Origin: Candidatus Nanopelagicaceae bacterium
Lineage (GTDB): Bacteria > Actinomycetota > Actinomycetes > Nanopelagicales > Nanopelagicaceae
Reading direction: 5' to 3'
DNA: 64,000 nt
NCBI GenBank assembly: GCA_018882885.1
Contig: VERG01000003.1
Coordinates: 1 to 64,000 of the forward strand
In this document: positions 21,671 to 30,106 of the stretch, piece after piece
How the letters are laid out: the number at the start of each line of letters is the position of its first letter
Position numbering within the stretch: the first letter of the stretch is position 1
Made by a program: the position numbers and the translations under genes
The notes under the pieces: model-generated
The model's input: only the letters and a program-made list of their open reading frames with translations
Told to the model about the DNA's origin: nothing
The model's database searches: none

Positions 21671-24229
21671 TTAATGGGCTGCAAGATCCCAGCTTTTACC
21701 GAAGCCGACGTTTACATCTAACGGCGCTTTGAGAGGGTACGCGTTGCCCATCTCGCGCCGCACCAATTGCTCCATGGTTTGGTGCTCCCCTTCAGCTACC
21801 TCGAATATCAACTCATCATGTACTTGAAGTAGTAAACGGGATTTCAAGCCTTGCTGATGGATGGCATGTTCAACATTAAGCATCGCAACTTTAATTATGT
21901 CCGCTGCCGAACCTTGAATTGGTGCGTTCAAAGCCATGCGCTCTGCAATCTCCCGTCGTTGCCGATTTTCGTGATTCAAATCTGGCAAATAGCGACGGCG
22001 ACCCAAAATTGTCTCGGTGTATCCCAGCTCTCGAGCTTTTACTACAACCTGCTTCAAATAATCTTGAATCCCGCCAAATCTTTCAAAGTACTTTGCCATT
22101 AATGCACTGGCATCGCTGGGTGAAATATCTAGCTGCTGCGCTAAACCAAATGAGGACAATCCGTAGGCCAATCCATACGACATAGCCTTTATCTGTCGTC
22201 TCATGTCGGCATCAACTTCAGAGAGCTTCACATCAAATACCTGTGCTGCAACCGTGGAGTGCAGGTCCTCCCCTGTGCGAAATGCTTCAAGAAGCTCCTT
22301 ATCATCAGATAAATGCGCCATTATTCGCATCTCAATCTGACTGTAATCAGCGGTTAATAGATCAACAAAGGGTTTTTGCGCGACAAAGCAATCTCTAATC
22401 TTGCGTCCCTCTTCAGTGCGAACCGGGATGTTTTGGAGATTAGGTTCCGTTGAAGAAAGCCGGCCCGTCGCAGTTGTAGTTTGTTGGAAGTTGCTATGAA
22501 TTCGGTCATCAATGGCGACCGCCGAAAGTAAACCCTCCACCGTCGTACGCAACTTTCCAACTTCGCGCACCCTAAGCAAAGCTTCCAAGACCGGGTGTTG
22601 AGTTGTTTCGTAGAGCCATTCCAAAGATTCAGCATCGGTGCTGAAACCAGTTTTTATTCTCTTGGTTTTTGGCAGCTTCAACTCCTCAAATAAGACGGTT
22701 TGTAACTGCTTAGGAGAGGCAACATTGAACTCATGACCTACCGACTGATAGGCCGTTGTAATTGAGCCCTTTTCCTCCTTTTCAAAGAAATCATGAAGTT
22801 TCTTTAGCGCGGTCCTGTCTACTCCAATTCCTACAGCCTCCATCTTTGCAAGCGCAAGCATGGTCGGAACCTCTAAATCTTGATATAGCTGCAAAGCATT
22901 GTGTTTCTCCAACTCTGCAGAAAGCACTTTCCAAAGCTGTTTCATGTGAGCAGGTGGCTCTGGATTCCATCCTTCGGAGAATAAATCGCTTTGAGAGTCC
23001 TCGAACTCGATGCCGATATATCTGCGCATAACTGATTCGAGATCTAAATCTCTCGCTCCGGGATTAAGCAAATAGGCGGCAATCTCCGTGTCAATTTCAA
23101 CCTTAGAGAGAACCCCTTTTCGAATTAGCTCCTTCGCCCCATGCACCATCCACTTTTCAAATCGATTGACCATATCTGCTACATCGCTAATTTGGGTCAC
23201 CAAAACTGTGCCCTCTGCAAAAGAGGCTGCAACAGAAGTTTCACTAAACCTTGCGGGAACTACATCTTTGGAAGCGTTTAGTTCCTTCAAAAACTCTTTC
23301 GCACCCACATCTTTTACAACAACCTTTTGAGTCGAAATTTCCACCATCTCTGAATTGGCGTAGAAGCTCTTTACTCTCTCCTTCAGAGCCTTAATCTCTA
23401 ATTGATCAAATAATTTGGTGGTATGCGCCTTATCGATTCCGCTCCACTCCAAATCTTTGAAGGGAGTCTTCAAAGGTAGATCATGGCGAAGCTGGGTTAG
23501 CTCTCGGTTTGTAATTACAGATGGCAACGCCGCCCTAAGTGCATCTCCTGCTTTACCAGGAACCTCATCTACTTTGGCAATCAACTCTTTTAGAGAGCCA
23601 AACTCTTGAATCCATTTGGTAGCGGTTTTCTCCCCTACCCCTGGAATGGAAGGAAGGTTGTCACTCGGGTCACCACGCAGCGCCGCGAAATCTGGGTACT
23701 GCTCTGGGGTCAACCCGTATTTTTCTACGACCGCTTCTGGGGTCATTCGAGCCAGTTCAGTTACGCCTTTCTTGGGATAAAGAACCGTCACATCTTTCTT
23801 TACCAATTGAAAGGAGTCCCGATCCCCAGTGCAAATTAATATTTCAGCCTCACTGGAGTATTTATCGACAAATGTTGCGATGATGTCATCAGCTTCATAG
23901 CCCTCCAATTCAAAGTGCGGAATCTGAAAGGCATCTAGAAGTTCATTTATGAATGAAATTTGAGAGCGAAATTCATCAGGTGTGCTGGCGCGATTTGCTT
24001 TGTACTCCGGGAATTTTTCAGTTCGGAAGGTTCTTCGGGAAACATCAAAGGCGGTTGCTATGTGGGTAGGTTTTTCATCCCTAATCAGGTTAATAATCAT
24101 GGATGCAAATCCATAAATCGCATTGGTATGTTGCCCGGTTGAGGTAGCAAAGTTTTCAACTGGCAGGGCGTAATAAGCACGATAAGCCAGAGAGTGTCCA
24201 TCTAGCAGGAGTAACTTCGCCTTCTTCAC
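21671..24229 (-). CDS. polA: DNA polymerase I
   Basis: Repair and Okazaki-fragment polymerase. The 852-residue protein has the N-terminal 5'-3' exonuclease domain ('LLLDGHSLAYRAYYAL', 'EGYEADDIIATF', 'GDPSDNLPSIPGVGEKTA'), a shortened middle domain in which I cannot find the 3'-5' exonuclease acidic motifs, and the family-A polymerase domain with motifs A ('DYSQIEMRIMAHLS'), B ('RRQIKAMSYGLAYG') and C ('QVHDELIFEV'). Loss of proofreading is common in actinobacterial PolA. The GTG start at 24229 has TAGGAT six bases upstream and no ribosome binding site. It diverges from a thioesterase gene across 37 bases. Confidence 0.96.
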   Translation of the reverse strand: MKKAKLLLLDGHSLAYRAYYALPVENFATSTGQHTNAIYGFASMIINLIRDEKPTHIATAFDVSRRTFRTEKFPEYKANRASTPDEFRSQISFINELLDAFQIPHFELEGYEADDIIATFVDKYSSEAEILICTGDRDSFQLVKKDVTVLYPKKGVTELARMTPEAVVEKYGLTPEQYPDFAALRGDPSDNLPSIPGVGEKTATKWIQEFGSLKELIAKVDEVPGKAGDALRAALPSVITNRELTQLRHDLPLKTPFKDLEWSGIDKAHTTKLFDQLEIKALKERVKSFYANSEMVEISTQKVVVKDVGAKEFLKELNASKDVVPARFSETSVAASFAEGTVLVTQISDVADMVNRFEKWMVHGAKELIRKGVLSKVEIDTEIAAYLLNPGARDLDLESVMRRYIGIEFEDSQSDLFSEGWNPEPPAHMKQLWKVLSAELEKHNALQLYQDLEVPTMLALAKMEAVGIGVDRTALKKLHDFFEKEEKGSITTAYQSVGHEFNVASPKQLQTVLFEELKLPKTKRIKTGFSTDAESLEWLYETTQHPVLEALLRVREVGKLRTTVEGLLSAVAIDDRIHSNFQQTTTATGRLSSTEPNLQNIPVRTEEGRKIRDCFVAQKPFVDLLTADYSQIEMRIMAHLSDDKELLEAFRTGEDLHSTVAAQVFDVKLSEVDADMRRQIKAMSYGLAYGLSSFGLAQQLDISPSDASALMAKYFERFGGIQDYLKQVVVKARELGYTETILGRRRYLPDLNHENRQRREIAERMALNAPIQGSAADIIKVAMLNVEHAIHQQGLKSRLLLQVHDELIFEVAEGEHQTMEQLVRREMGNAYPLKAPLDVNVGFGKSWDLAAH

Positions 24230-24266
24230 CAGTAAATCCTAGAGATTGGCGCCTACAATTACCCGC
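24230..24266. promoter_or_regulatory. Divergent leaderless promoters of polA and the thioesterase gene
   Basis: In 37 bases there are two back-to-back -10 elements: TAGGAT (24236-24241, minus strand) six bases before the polA GTG, and TACAAT (24254-24259, plus strand) seven bases before the thioesterase ATG. Neither gene has a Shine-Dalgarno sequence. The two polymerases would compete for the same DNA. Confidence 0.55.
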
Positions 24267-24671
24267 ATGACAGACTTTATGCAGATCCTAAATGACCGGG
24301 GCCGTGGCGACTTAGATAAAAAGATGGGCATAGAAATCATCGAAGCCTCTCCCGAGCGTCTCGTCGGAACAATGCCCGTAGCCGGAAATACCCAACCTTT
24401 TGGCCTACTACACGGCGGTGCCAATGTGGTTTTGGCGGAGAGTCTGGGATCTGTTGGCACACACTTGCATGCTGGACCCACAAGAAAAATTGTTGGTATT
24501 GAAATTAATGCCAGCCATCACAAATCGGCGACCTCAGGAGTAGTTACCGCTGTTGCAACTGCGGTTACCTTGGGCAAAACCTTGTGCACCTATAACGTCG
24601 AAATTACAAATGACAAAGGTGAAAAAACCTGCACCGCAAGAATTACCTGTTTAATTCTTGCAGAACGGTAG
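24267..24671 (+). CDS. Hotdog-fold PaaI-type thioesterase
   Basis: Probably hydrolyses an acyl-CoA thioester in the cytoplasm; the substrate cannot be read from sequence. The ~134-residue protein has the family motif 'HGGANVVLAESLGSVGTH' near residue 50 and the beta-strand pattern of the PaaI/YdiI group. I place the start at ATG 24267 (MTDFMQ), with TACAAT seven bases upstream, rather than the in-frame TTG at 24246 that would lie upstream of that -10. A thioesterase next to polA is common in actinobacteria. It converges on livF with no intervening bases. Confidence 0.85.
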   Translation: MTDFMQILNDRGRGDLDKKMGIEIIEASPERLVGTMPVAGNTQPFGLLHGGANVVLAESLGSVGTHLHAGPTRKIVGIEINASHHKSATSGVVTAVATAVTLGKTLCTYNVEITNDKGEKTCTARITCLILAER

Positions 24672-25400
24672 TTAGAAGATTTCGTGCGCTCCAGTTCCCA
24701 AATAAGCCGACTTAACATGTGGATCATTTAATAGATCTTTGGCCTTGGCTTCTTTGGTAATTTTTCCAATTTCAAGAACGTAAGCGCGGTGTGCCCTGCT
24801 TAATGCTTGCTGCGCGTTTTGCTCGACCAACAAAATGGTGACGCCTTGATTATTGATTTCGGTAATGATGTTGAAAATGTTTTGAATCATCATAGGAGCA
24901 AGCCCCATTGAAGGTTCATCTAGAAGTAAAACTTTTGGACGAGCCATTAGGGCACGGCCGATTGCCAACATTTGTTGTTCGCCACCTGACAAGGTGCCAC
25001 CGGCCTGGGTTGCCCGCTCTTTCAATCTCGGGAAAAGTTCATAGACACGAGCTAGATCCTCAGACATCTCAGCTTTTCGAGTCTTGCGGTTGTACTTACC
25101 CATTTCCAAGTTTTCCAACACAGTCATTCCAGGGAATATGCCTCGCCCTTCAGGTGCCTGAGAGATTCCCAGATCCGCTCTTTCATAAGCTGGAATTTGG
25201 TTGATATTAACCCCGTCAAAAACAATCTCTCCAGAGGTTACCGGGCGCAAACCAGAGATTGTCTTTAGTGTAGTCGTCTTACCCGCTCCGTTTGCACCAA
25301 TCAAAGTGACAATCTCACCTTGATTTACTACAAGACTGATTCCTTTAAGAGCTTCAATCTTGCCGTAATAAACCGATAAATTCTTAATCTCAAGACGCAT
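24672..25400 (-). CDS. livF: Branched-chain amino acid ABC transporter ATP-binding protein LivF
   Basis: One of two ATPases driving uptake of branched-chain amino acids or related ligands. The 242-residue protein has Walker A 'GANGAGKTTTLKTI' near residue 34, the signature 'LSGGEQQMLAIGRALM', Walker B 'VLLLDEPSMGLAP' and the H-loop region 'ILLVEQNAQQAL'. The 'RALMARPK' and 'EPSMGLAP' forms match LivF rather than LivG. It overlaps livG by 11 bases and ends flush against the convergent thioesterase gene. Confidence 0.94.
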   Translation of the reverse strand: MRLEIKNLSVYYGKIEALKGISLVVNQGEIVTLIGANGAGKTTTLKTISGLRPVTSGEIVFDGVNINQIPAYERADLGISQAPEGRGIFPGMTVLENLEMGKYNRKTRKAEMSEDLARVYELFPRLKERATQAGGTLSGGEQQMLAIGRALMARPKVLLLDEPSMGLAPMMIQNIFNIITEINNQGVTILLVEQNAQQALSRAHRAYVLEIGKITKEAKAKDLLNDPHVKSAYLGTGAHEIF

Positions 25401-26166
25401 CGACTGGAGCTCCTAGATAGGCCTCGATGACTCGAGGATCGTTTTGCACCTTTGCTGGTACATCGTCAGCAATCTTTGTTCCAAAATCCAGAACTGAAAC
25501 TCGATCAGAAATTCCCATAACTAAAGACATATCGTGTTCGATTAACAGCACGGTGTAGCCAGCATCTCGAATTTTTCGGATTGTCTCAGCAAGGGCCTTC
25601 TTCTCGGCAGGATTAAAACCTGCAGCAGGCTCATCCAGCATTAGCAAACCAGGATTTGTTGCCATCGCTCGAGCAATTTCCAGTCTGCGCTGATCTCCAT
25701 AAGGAAGATTCTTGGCAAGTTGGCCAGCTCGCTTTGATATTCCAATAAACTCTAGAATTTCAAGGGCTCTCTTCTTGCTCGCCTCTTCTTCTCTTCTGGA
25801 ACGCGGAGTTCCAAAAATAGAACCTATGACTCCGACTTTGTTGTGAACATCTGCCGCGGTCATAACATTTTCTAATGCGGTACTCTCACCGAATAGGCGA
25901 ATATTCTGGAAGGTACGAGCTATACCCAACTTGGTTACATGATGTCTCTTCATGCCCACAATGGATTGGCCTTTGTACTTGATATCTCCTTCTGTTGGTT
26001 CATAGACACCTGTGACCACATTGAAAATCGTGGTCTTGCCCGCGCCATTTGGCCCAATTAGAGCGGCAATTTCGCCTTCGTTGACATGAAAGTTAACTTT
26101 ATTCAAAGCAGTAACGCCACCAAAACGCATGGTGACATCTGTGAGATCTAGAATTCTGTTTGTCAT
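25390..26166 (-). CDS. livG: Branched-chain amino acid ABC transporter ATP-binding protein LivG
   Basis: Partner ATPase of LivF. At 258 residues it has Walker A 'GPNGAGKTTIFNVV' near residue 37, the signature-region 'LPYGDQRRLEIARAMA', Walker B 'LLMLDEPAAGFNP' and 'VLLIEHDMSLVMG'. The degenerate signature (YGDQRR in place of SGGQ) and the 'EPAAGFNP' Walker B are LivG features. The start overlaps the livM stop by four bases. Confidence 0.94.
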   Translation of the reverse strand: MTNRILDLTDVTMRFGGVTALNKVNFHVNEGEIAALIGPNGAGKTTIFNVVTGVYEPTEGDIKYKGQSIVGMKRHHVTKLGIARTFQNIRLFGESTALENVMTAADVHNKVGVIGSIFGTPRSRREEEASKKRALEILEFIGISKRAGQLAKNLPYGDQRRLEIARAMATNPGLLMLDEPAAGFNPAEKKALAETIRKIRDAGYTVLLIEHDMSLVMGISDRVSVLDFGTKIADDVPAKVQNDPRVIEAYLGAPVDAS

Positions 26167-27176
26167 ACTGTCTCACTTTCAAACTTCTCGCGCTTTTTGC
26201 GAGGGAGCAATCCATCAGGGCGAAGATTCATAATAAGCACAAGAACGACTCCGAATACCAACTGACGCGGCTGAGTCAGGAAGCGAATTCTCTCTGGCAG
26301 ATAAGCCAAAATGATGGCGCCAACCATGACACCAAAAGGATTTCCAATACCGCCAAACACTACGCAAGCCAGAACCAAAATGGATACGTTTAATGAGAAC
26401 TGATCTGGAACAATCGAGAGAATCTGAGTTGCGTACAGACATCCACCAGCGCCTCCAACAGCCGCGCCCAAAACGAAGGCCCAAACTTTGTACTTGAAGG
26501 TAGGAACACCCATCAGCTGGGCAACATCATCATCCTGTCTGATTGCATCCCATGCTCGCCCAGGACGACGGACAGACATGCGTCGTACCGCCCAATAGGT
26601 AAGCAGAATCATGGAAACTAACAACCAGTAATAAGGCTTGGGATTGAGGATTTCAAATTTCATTCCAAACATATCTGGCGGTGTTGGGATACCTGCGATG
26701 CCTCTAGCTCCACCAATGAACTCTTCATTGACAGCAACGATGCGGACGATTTCTCCGAAACCTAATGTCACAATAGCTAAATAATCACCGCGTAAACGCA
26801 AGGCTGGCGCACCAAGAAGTACGCCGGACAACATTGCCAGACCCATTGCGATAGGAAGAATTTCCCAGAAGTTTAGGTTAGTACGGGTTCCTAAAACTCC
26901 CATGGTGTAAGCACCAATAGCAAAAAAGGCTACGAAACCGAGATCGAGTAAGCCACTCTTTCCAACAACAATATTCAATCCAATGGAAAGCAGAACAAAC
27001 ATTCCGATTGGGTAGAACAAGACCGACTCAAACATCGAACCAGGTGTGTTAATGATTGGGTTGTTAAGAAATGGCAATGCGTAAACAAATAAAATTAGGG
27101 AGACTACAAGTGAGCGACGCTTAAGTTTTGAAGCGTTGTCCCACCAGGTAGCACCAGCGTCTCTGAGATTTATCAT
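26163..27176 (-). CDS. livM: Branched-chain amino acid ABC transporter permease LivM
   Basis: Membrane permease subunit, 337 residues with about eight to ten hydrophobic segments. The LivM hallmark 'VGKSGLLDLGFVAFFAIGAYTMG' lies near residue 70 and the EAA-like cytoplasmic loop 'RPGRAWDAIRQDDDVAQLMGV' near residue 225. It has an extra hydrophobic N-terminal segment, as is usual for LivM compared with LivH. It follows livH by two bases. Confidence 0.92.
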   Translation of the reverse strand: MINLRDAGATWWDNASKLKRRSLVVSLILFVYALPFLNNPIINTPGSMFESVLFYPIGMFVLLSIGLNIVVGKSGLLDLGFVAFFAIGAYTMGVLGTRTNLNFWEILPIAMGLAMLSGVLLGAPALRLRGDYLAIVTLGFGEIVRIVAVNEEFIGGARGIAGIPTPPDMFGMKFEILNPKPYYWLLVSMILLTYWAVRRMSVRRPGRAWDAIRQDDDVAQLMGVPTFKYKVWAFVLGAAVGGAGGCLYATQILSIVPDQFSLNVSILVLACVVFGGIGNPFGVMVGAIILAYLPERIRFLTQPRQLVFGVVLVLIMNLRPDGLLPRKKREKFESETV

Positions 27177-27178
27177 CT

Positions 27179-28147
27179 TTATACCCTCGCCTGCTGAATA
27201 GATTCACCTAATAAACCGGTTGGCTTGAGCAAGAGAACGAGAACCAAAATCGTAAAGGCAATTACATGCTTCCACGCTGTTCCCAACAAAACCGAGCCAT
27301 AAACCTCTAACAGGCCAAGAGCGAAGCCACCTACAAGGGCTCCTCTGATGTTTCCGATTCCGCCGAGTACAGCCGCAGTAAATGCGCTTATGCCTAGGAA
27401 GAAACCAACTCGGAAAGAGGTATTTTCGTAAACCAGTACGTAGAAGAATGCAGCAGCGCCAGCCATTAATCCACCCATCAAGAAGGTCACGGTAACAACC
27501 TTGTTGATATTGATTCCCATTAAGACTGAGGTCTGTTCATCCTGCGAAACCGCTCGGATACCTTTTCCAATTCGGGTCTTTGAAATAAATTGATCTAGAA
27601 CAAACATCATCACGCCGGCTGCAAAAATCACCAGGAGTTTGTCATTTCGAATCTGTGCTCCGAAAATATCTGCGATAAAACTCTTTTCGAAAAATCTGGG
27701 AAACTCGCGAGGCAAAGAGTCGGTCATAATTCTGAAGGCTTCCACAAGTGTGATTGAAACACCGATTGCAGAAATTAAGGTTGCCAATTTGGAGGCACCT
27801 CGATTGCGTAGTCGACGGTAAGCCACAAGCTCTACGAGTACGGCAACTATTCCCGAGGTAAGCATTGCCACTACCAAACAAACGATTATGGTGAGAATAA
27901 GTTTGGCACCACTGATTGGTTCATCTTCGATATTGATTCCCATTATGTCCGAGGAGGCCAATAACGCAGCAAAAGTTCCAATCATAAAAACTTCAGAATG
28001 GGCAAAATTAATGAGGCGCAAAACGCCGTACACCAAGGTGTAACCCAATGAGATCAGAGCGTAAATCGCACCAAGTGCAATTCCGTCAAATGTCAGCGAC
28101 GGAAACTCTGAGAATAATAATTCGAAATCCATATGGTGTTGGGCCAC
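27179..28147 (-). CDS. livH: Branched-chain amino acid ABC transporter permease LivH
   Basis: Second membrane permease, 322 residues, with the LivH signature 'GAIYALISLGYTLVYGVLRLINFAHSEVFMIG' split over residues 26-57 and the coupling loop 'RIGKGIRAVSQDEQTSVLMGI'. The start is uncertain between GTG 28147 and ATG 28132. It is separated from livK by a 118-base spacer containing a strong hairpin, probably setting the level of permease and ATPase mRNA relative to the abundant binding protein. Confidence 0.92.
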   Translation of the reverse strand: MAQHHMDFELLFSEFPSLTFDGIALGAIYALISLGYTLVYGVLRLINFAHSEVFMIGTFAALLASSDIMGINIEDEPISGAKLILTIIVCLVVAMLTSGIVAVLVELVAYRRLRNRGASKLATLISAIGVSITLVEAFRIMTDSLPREFPRFFEKSFIADIFGAQIRNDKLLVIFAAGVMMFVLDQFISKTRIGKGIRAVSQDEQTSVLMGININKVVTVTFLMGGLMAGAAAFFYVLVYENTSFRVGFFLGISAFTAAVLGGIGNIRGALVGGFALGLLEVYGSVLLGTAWKHVIAFTILVLVLLLKPTGLLGESIQQARV

Positions 28148-28201
28148 ACTTTCTTATTCTCTATTTATCCAATTTTTTGAAATCTCTTAAAACACTTTCA
28201 A

Positions 28202-28237
28202 TAATTCGGGAGAGCGGCTTCCCGCTCCCCCGAATTA
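28202..28237 (-). terminator. Intercistronic hairpin between livK and livH
   Basis: A 16-pair stem (28202-28217 with 28222-28237) closes a four-base loop; the single imperfect position is a G-U wobble in the minus-strand RNA. There is no immediate T-run downstream, so it probably acts as a partial terminator or as a 3' stabiliser of the livK message rather than a full stop. Confidence 0.75.
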
Positions 28238-28265
28238 CCTTTACTACTTTTTAGACGAGCTAGAT

Positions 28266-29369
28266 TTACTTGATTGGACCGGTTAGGACGATCTTTCCGC
28301 CCTTAATTACGAATCCGTTCACATCTACTCCAGCTACCTCACCCTTATCATCGAACTTCAGGGTCTTGGAAAGTCCCTTGTGTGAGTTCTTCTTGATGTA
28401 GTTAAGGATTGAAGCGCGATCTTTGTTGCCCTTCTTGATAGCGGCAATGAAGAAGTTAGCAGCGTCATAGGACTCAGTGGTGTAAACACCAGCTTCAACT
28501 CCCATGGTCTTCTTGAACTCTGCTGCCAACTTAGGGCTTGCAGCATCAAGTGGAACAGCAGGAGCGGTTAGAAGTGCACCTTCAGCTGACTTACGAGCCA
28601 ACTTAACGAACTGTGCATCTAGTACGCCGTCGCCAGCTGCAAATACAGCCTTTGAACCTGAGTCACGTAGCTGCTTTACAAGTACTGCAGCCTGGCTGAA
28701 GTAACCTGTGTAAGCAACAACGTTAGCCTTTGACTTCTTAATCTTTGCGATTGTTGAAGTGAAGTCTGTTGTTCCTTGTGGAGTTGTCTCCTTGCCCGCG
28801 ATACGTGAGCCAAGAGTGAAATCAACTAGCTTTGCTAGACCAACTGAGTAGTCAGAAGCATCATTAATTAGGAATACCTTTGCATTCTTTACCTTTGAGG
28901 TAATCAAACGAGCCAACGCTGGACCCTGATAATCATCGGTTAGAACCGCGCGGTGGAAAATCTTTCCGCCGAAATCAAAGAGTGTTGGGTTTGTTGCAGA
29001 AGGAGTGATGATTGGTAGTCCTGCTGAAAGATAAACAGGAAGTGATACACGTGAAGCACCTGAGTAAGCAGGTCCAACAAGTGCAACTACGCACTCATCT
29101 TGTGGAACGGAAGGAGCGATTGGGCCTGCAACTGCAGGATCTCCCTGATCGTCAATTTCCTTAACCTCAATGTCTAAACCAGACTTCTTTACGGCGAACT
29201 GAACGCCACGAAGCTCGTTAAGACCAAGAGCTGCTTCCGGACCAGTCAATGGGCCCTGGTAAGCAATTTTTAGTTTGCCTGCGCACGCTGCGTTTGCAGT
29301 TGGAGTAAGAGCTACTGTCATACCCAATGCCAAAGCAATTGCGGAGACGATTGAAGATACTTTCTTCAT
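28266..29369 (-). CDS. livK: Branched-chain amino acid ABC transporter substrate-binding protein
   Basis: Extracytoplasmic ligand-binding protein (periplasmic-binding-protein type I fold, LivJ/LivK family) feeding LivHMGF. The 367 residues begin with a signal peptide (basic MKK, hydrophobic residues ~7-21) and an 'ANA' signal peptidase I-like site. A cysteine follows at residue 29, but the lipobox is poor (Asn at -3), so membrane anchoring is uncertain. The mature part has 'IAYQGPLTGPEAALG' and 'VALVGPAYSGAS'. AAAGG precedes the ATG. The ligand could be branched-chain amino acids or another small molecule. First gene of the liv operon. Confidence 0.92.
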   Translation of the reverse strand: MKKVSSIVSAIALALGMTVALTPTANAACAGKLKIAYQGPLTGPEAALGLNELRGVQFAVKKSGLDIEVKEIDDQGDPAVAGPIAPSVPQDECVVALVGPAYSGASRVSLPVYLSAGLPIITPSATNPTLFDFGGKIFHRAVLTDDYQGPALARLITSKVKNAKVFLINDASDYSVGLAKLVDFTLGSRIAGKETTPQGTTDFTSTIAKIKKSKANVVAYTGYFSQAAVLVKQLRDSGSKAVFAAGDGVLDAQFVKLARKSAEGALLTAPAVPLDAASPKLAAEFKKTMGVEAGVYTTESYDAANFFIAAIKKGNKDRASILNYIKKNSHKGLSKTLKFDDKGEVAGVDVNGFVIKGGKIVLTGPIK

Positions 29370-29417
29370 TTAACGCCTTTCATTCATGATCATGCCCCCT
29401 GGGACAGGGAGGGGTGA

Positions 29418-29447
29418 AGGCTAACGGGAGAGTCTCAATTGACACAA
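29418..29447 (-). promoter_or_regulatory. Probable livK promoter
   Basis: On the minus strand TTGTGT (29442-29447) and TAGCCT (29418-29423) are 18 bases apart, predicting a start near 29411 and a leader of about 41 bases with a ribosome binding site. The same TAGCCT with an 18-base spacer is found before rpsA. Confidence 0.5.
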
Positions 29448-29492
29448 GGAAATAGACGCTGAAAACAGATAACTTTCTCGTTATTTGAGACT
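29431..29492. repeat. Nested inverted repeats upstream of livK
   Basis: AGTCTCAA at 29431-29438 and TTGAGACT at 29485-29492 form perfect 8-base inverted arms; the first arm lies inside the predicted promoter spacer. Between them, ATAAC/GTTAT (29469-29473 and 29480-29484) forms a short second repeat just after the response-regulator gene. They could be operator half-sites or a weak terminator. Confidence 0.4.
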
Positions 29493-29511
29493 AAACCTCT
29501 CGAAAGTAGCC

Positions 29512-30105
29512 TTATTTATCTAAGGCGGCATTTGGGTTTATTACCGCCTCGGCAACCTCTTTCATTGTTATGCGCCGATCCATGGCCGCTTTTTGAATCC
29601 AAGAAAAGGCTTCTGGCTCAGAGAGTTTTAGGGCCTGCATCAATATTCCCTTAGCCCGATCGATAATTTTTCGGGTTTCTAATCTGTCATGTAAATCCGC
29701 TACTTCCGACTCTAGAGATTTCATCTGACGATGACGACTAATTGAGATCTCGATGGCTGGAAGTAAATCATTAATCGTGAAAGGTTTAACAACGTAGGCC
29801 ATGGCCCCGGCATCTCGAGCTCGATCAACTAAATCTTTCTGACTAAAAGCGGTCAGCATAAGAACCGGAGAGATAGAAATTATTTTCTCAGCAGCAGATA
29901 TCCCATCCAACACCGGCATCTTCACATCGAGAATTGCGAGGTCAGGTTTATGAAGGTTGGAAAGTTCAATAGCTTCTTGTCCATTTGATGCTTGAGCAAC
30001 AACCTCATACCCCGCTTCTGTGAGCATCTCGACGAGATCCATGCGGATTAAGGTTTCATCTTCAGCAACCAAGATTCGATGGCGAACTGAAGAGTCAGAT
30101 GACAT
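29512..30105 (-). CDS. ANTAR-domain response regulator (PdtaR-like)
   Basis: A receiver domain followed by an ANTAR RNA-binding domain; such proteins bind paired hairpins in mRNA leaders and control termination. In the 197 residues, the receiver (1-120) shows acidic residues E15/D16, phosphoacceptor D60 in 'LAILDVKMP', T85 and K107. The ANTAR domain (~125-192) contains 'RKIIDRAKGILMQALKLSEPEAF'. This is the architecture of mycobacterial PdtaR. The ATG lies one base after the 3' end of a tRNA gene and has no Shine-Dalgarno sequence, so tRNA 3' processing could create its leaderless mRNA. No partner histidine kinase is in the window. Confidence 0.92.
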   Translation of the reverse strand: MSSDSSVRHRILVAEDETLIRMDLVEMLTEAGYEVVAQASNGQEAIELSNLHKPDLAILDVKMPVLDGISAAEKIISISPVLMLTAFSQKDLVDRARDAGAMAYVVKPFTINDLLPAIEISISRHRQMKSLESEVADLHDRLETRKIIDRAKGILMQALKLSEPEAFSWIQKAAMDRRITMKEVAEAVINPNAALDK

Positions 30106-30106
30106 G

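Noticed and set aside
29396-29414. CCCCT/AGGGG hairpin in the livK leader as an ANTAR target
   Set aside because: The predicted transcript starts near 29411, so one arm would be largely missing, and the loop is not a hexaloop of the ANTAR-target type.
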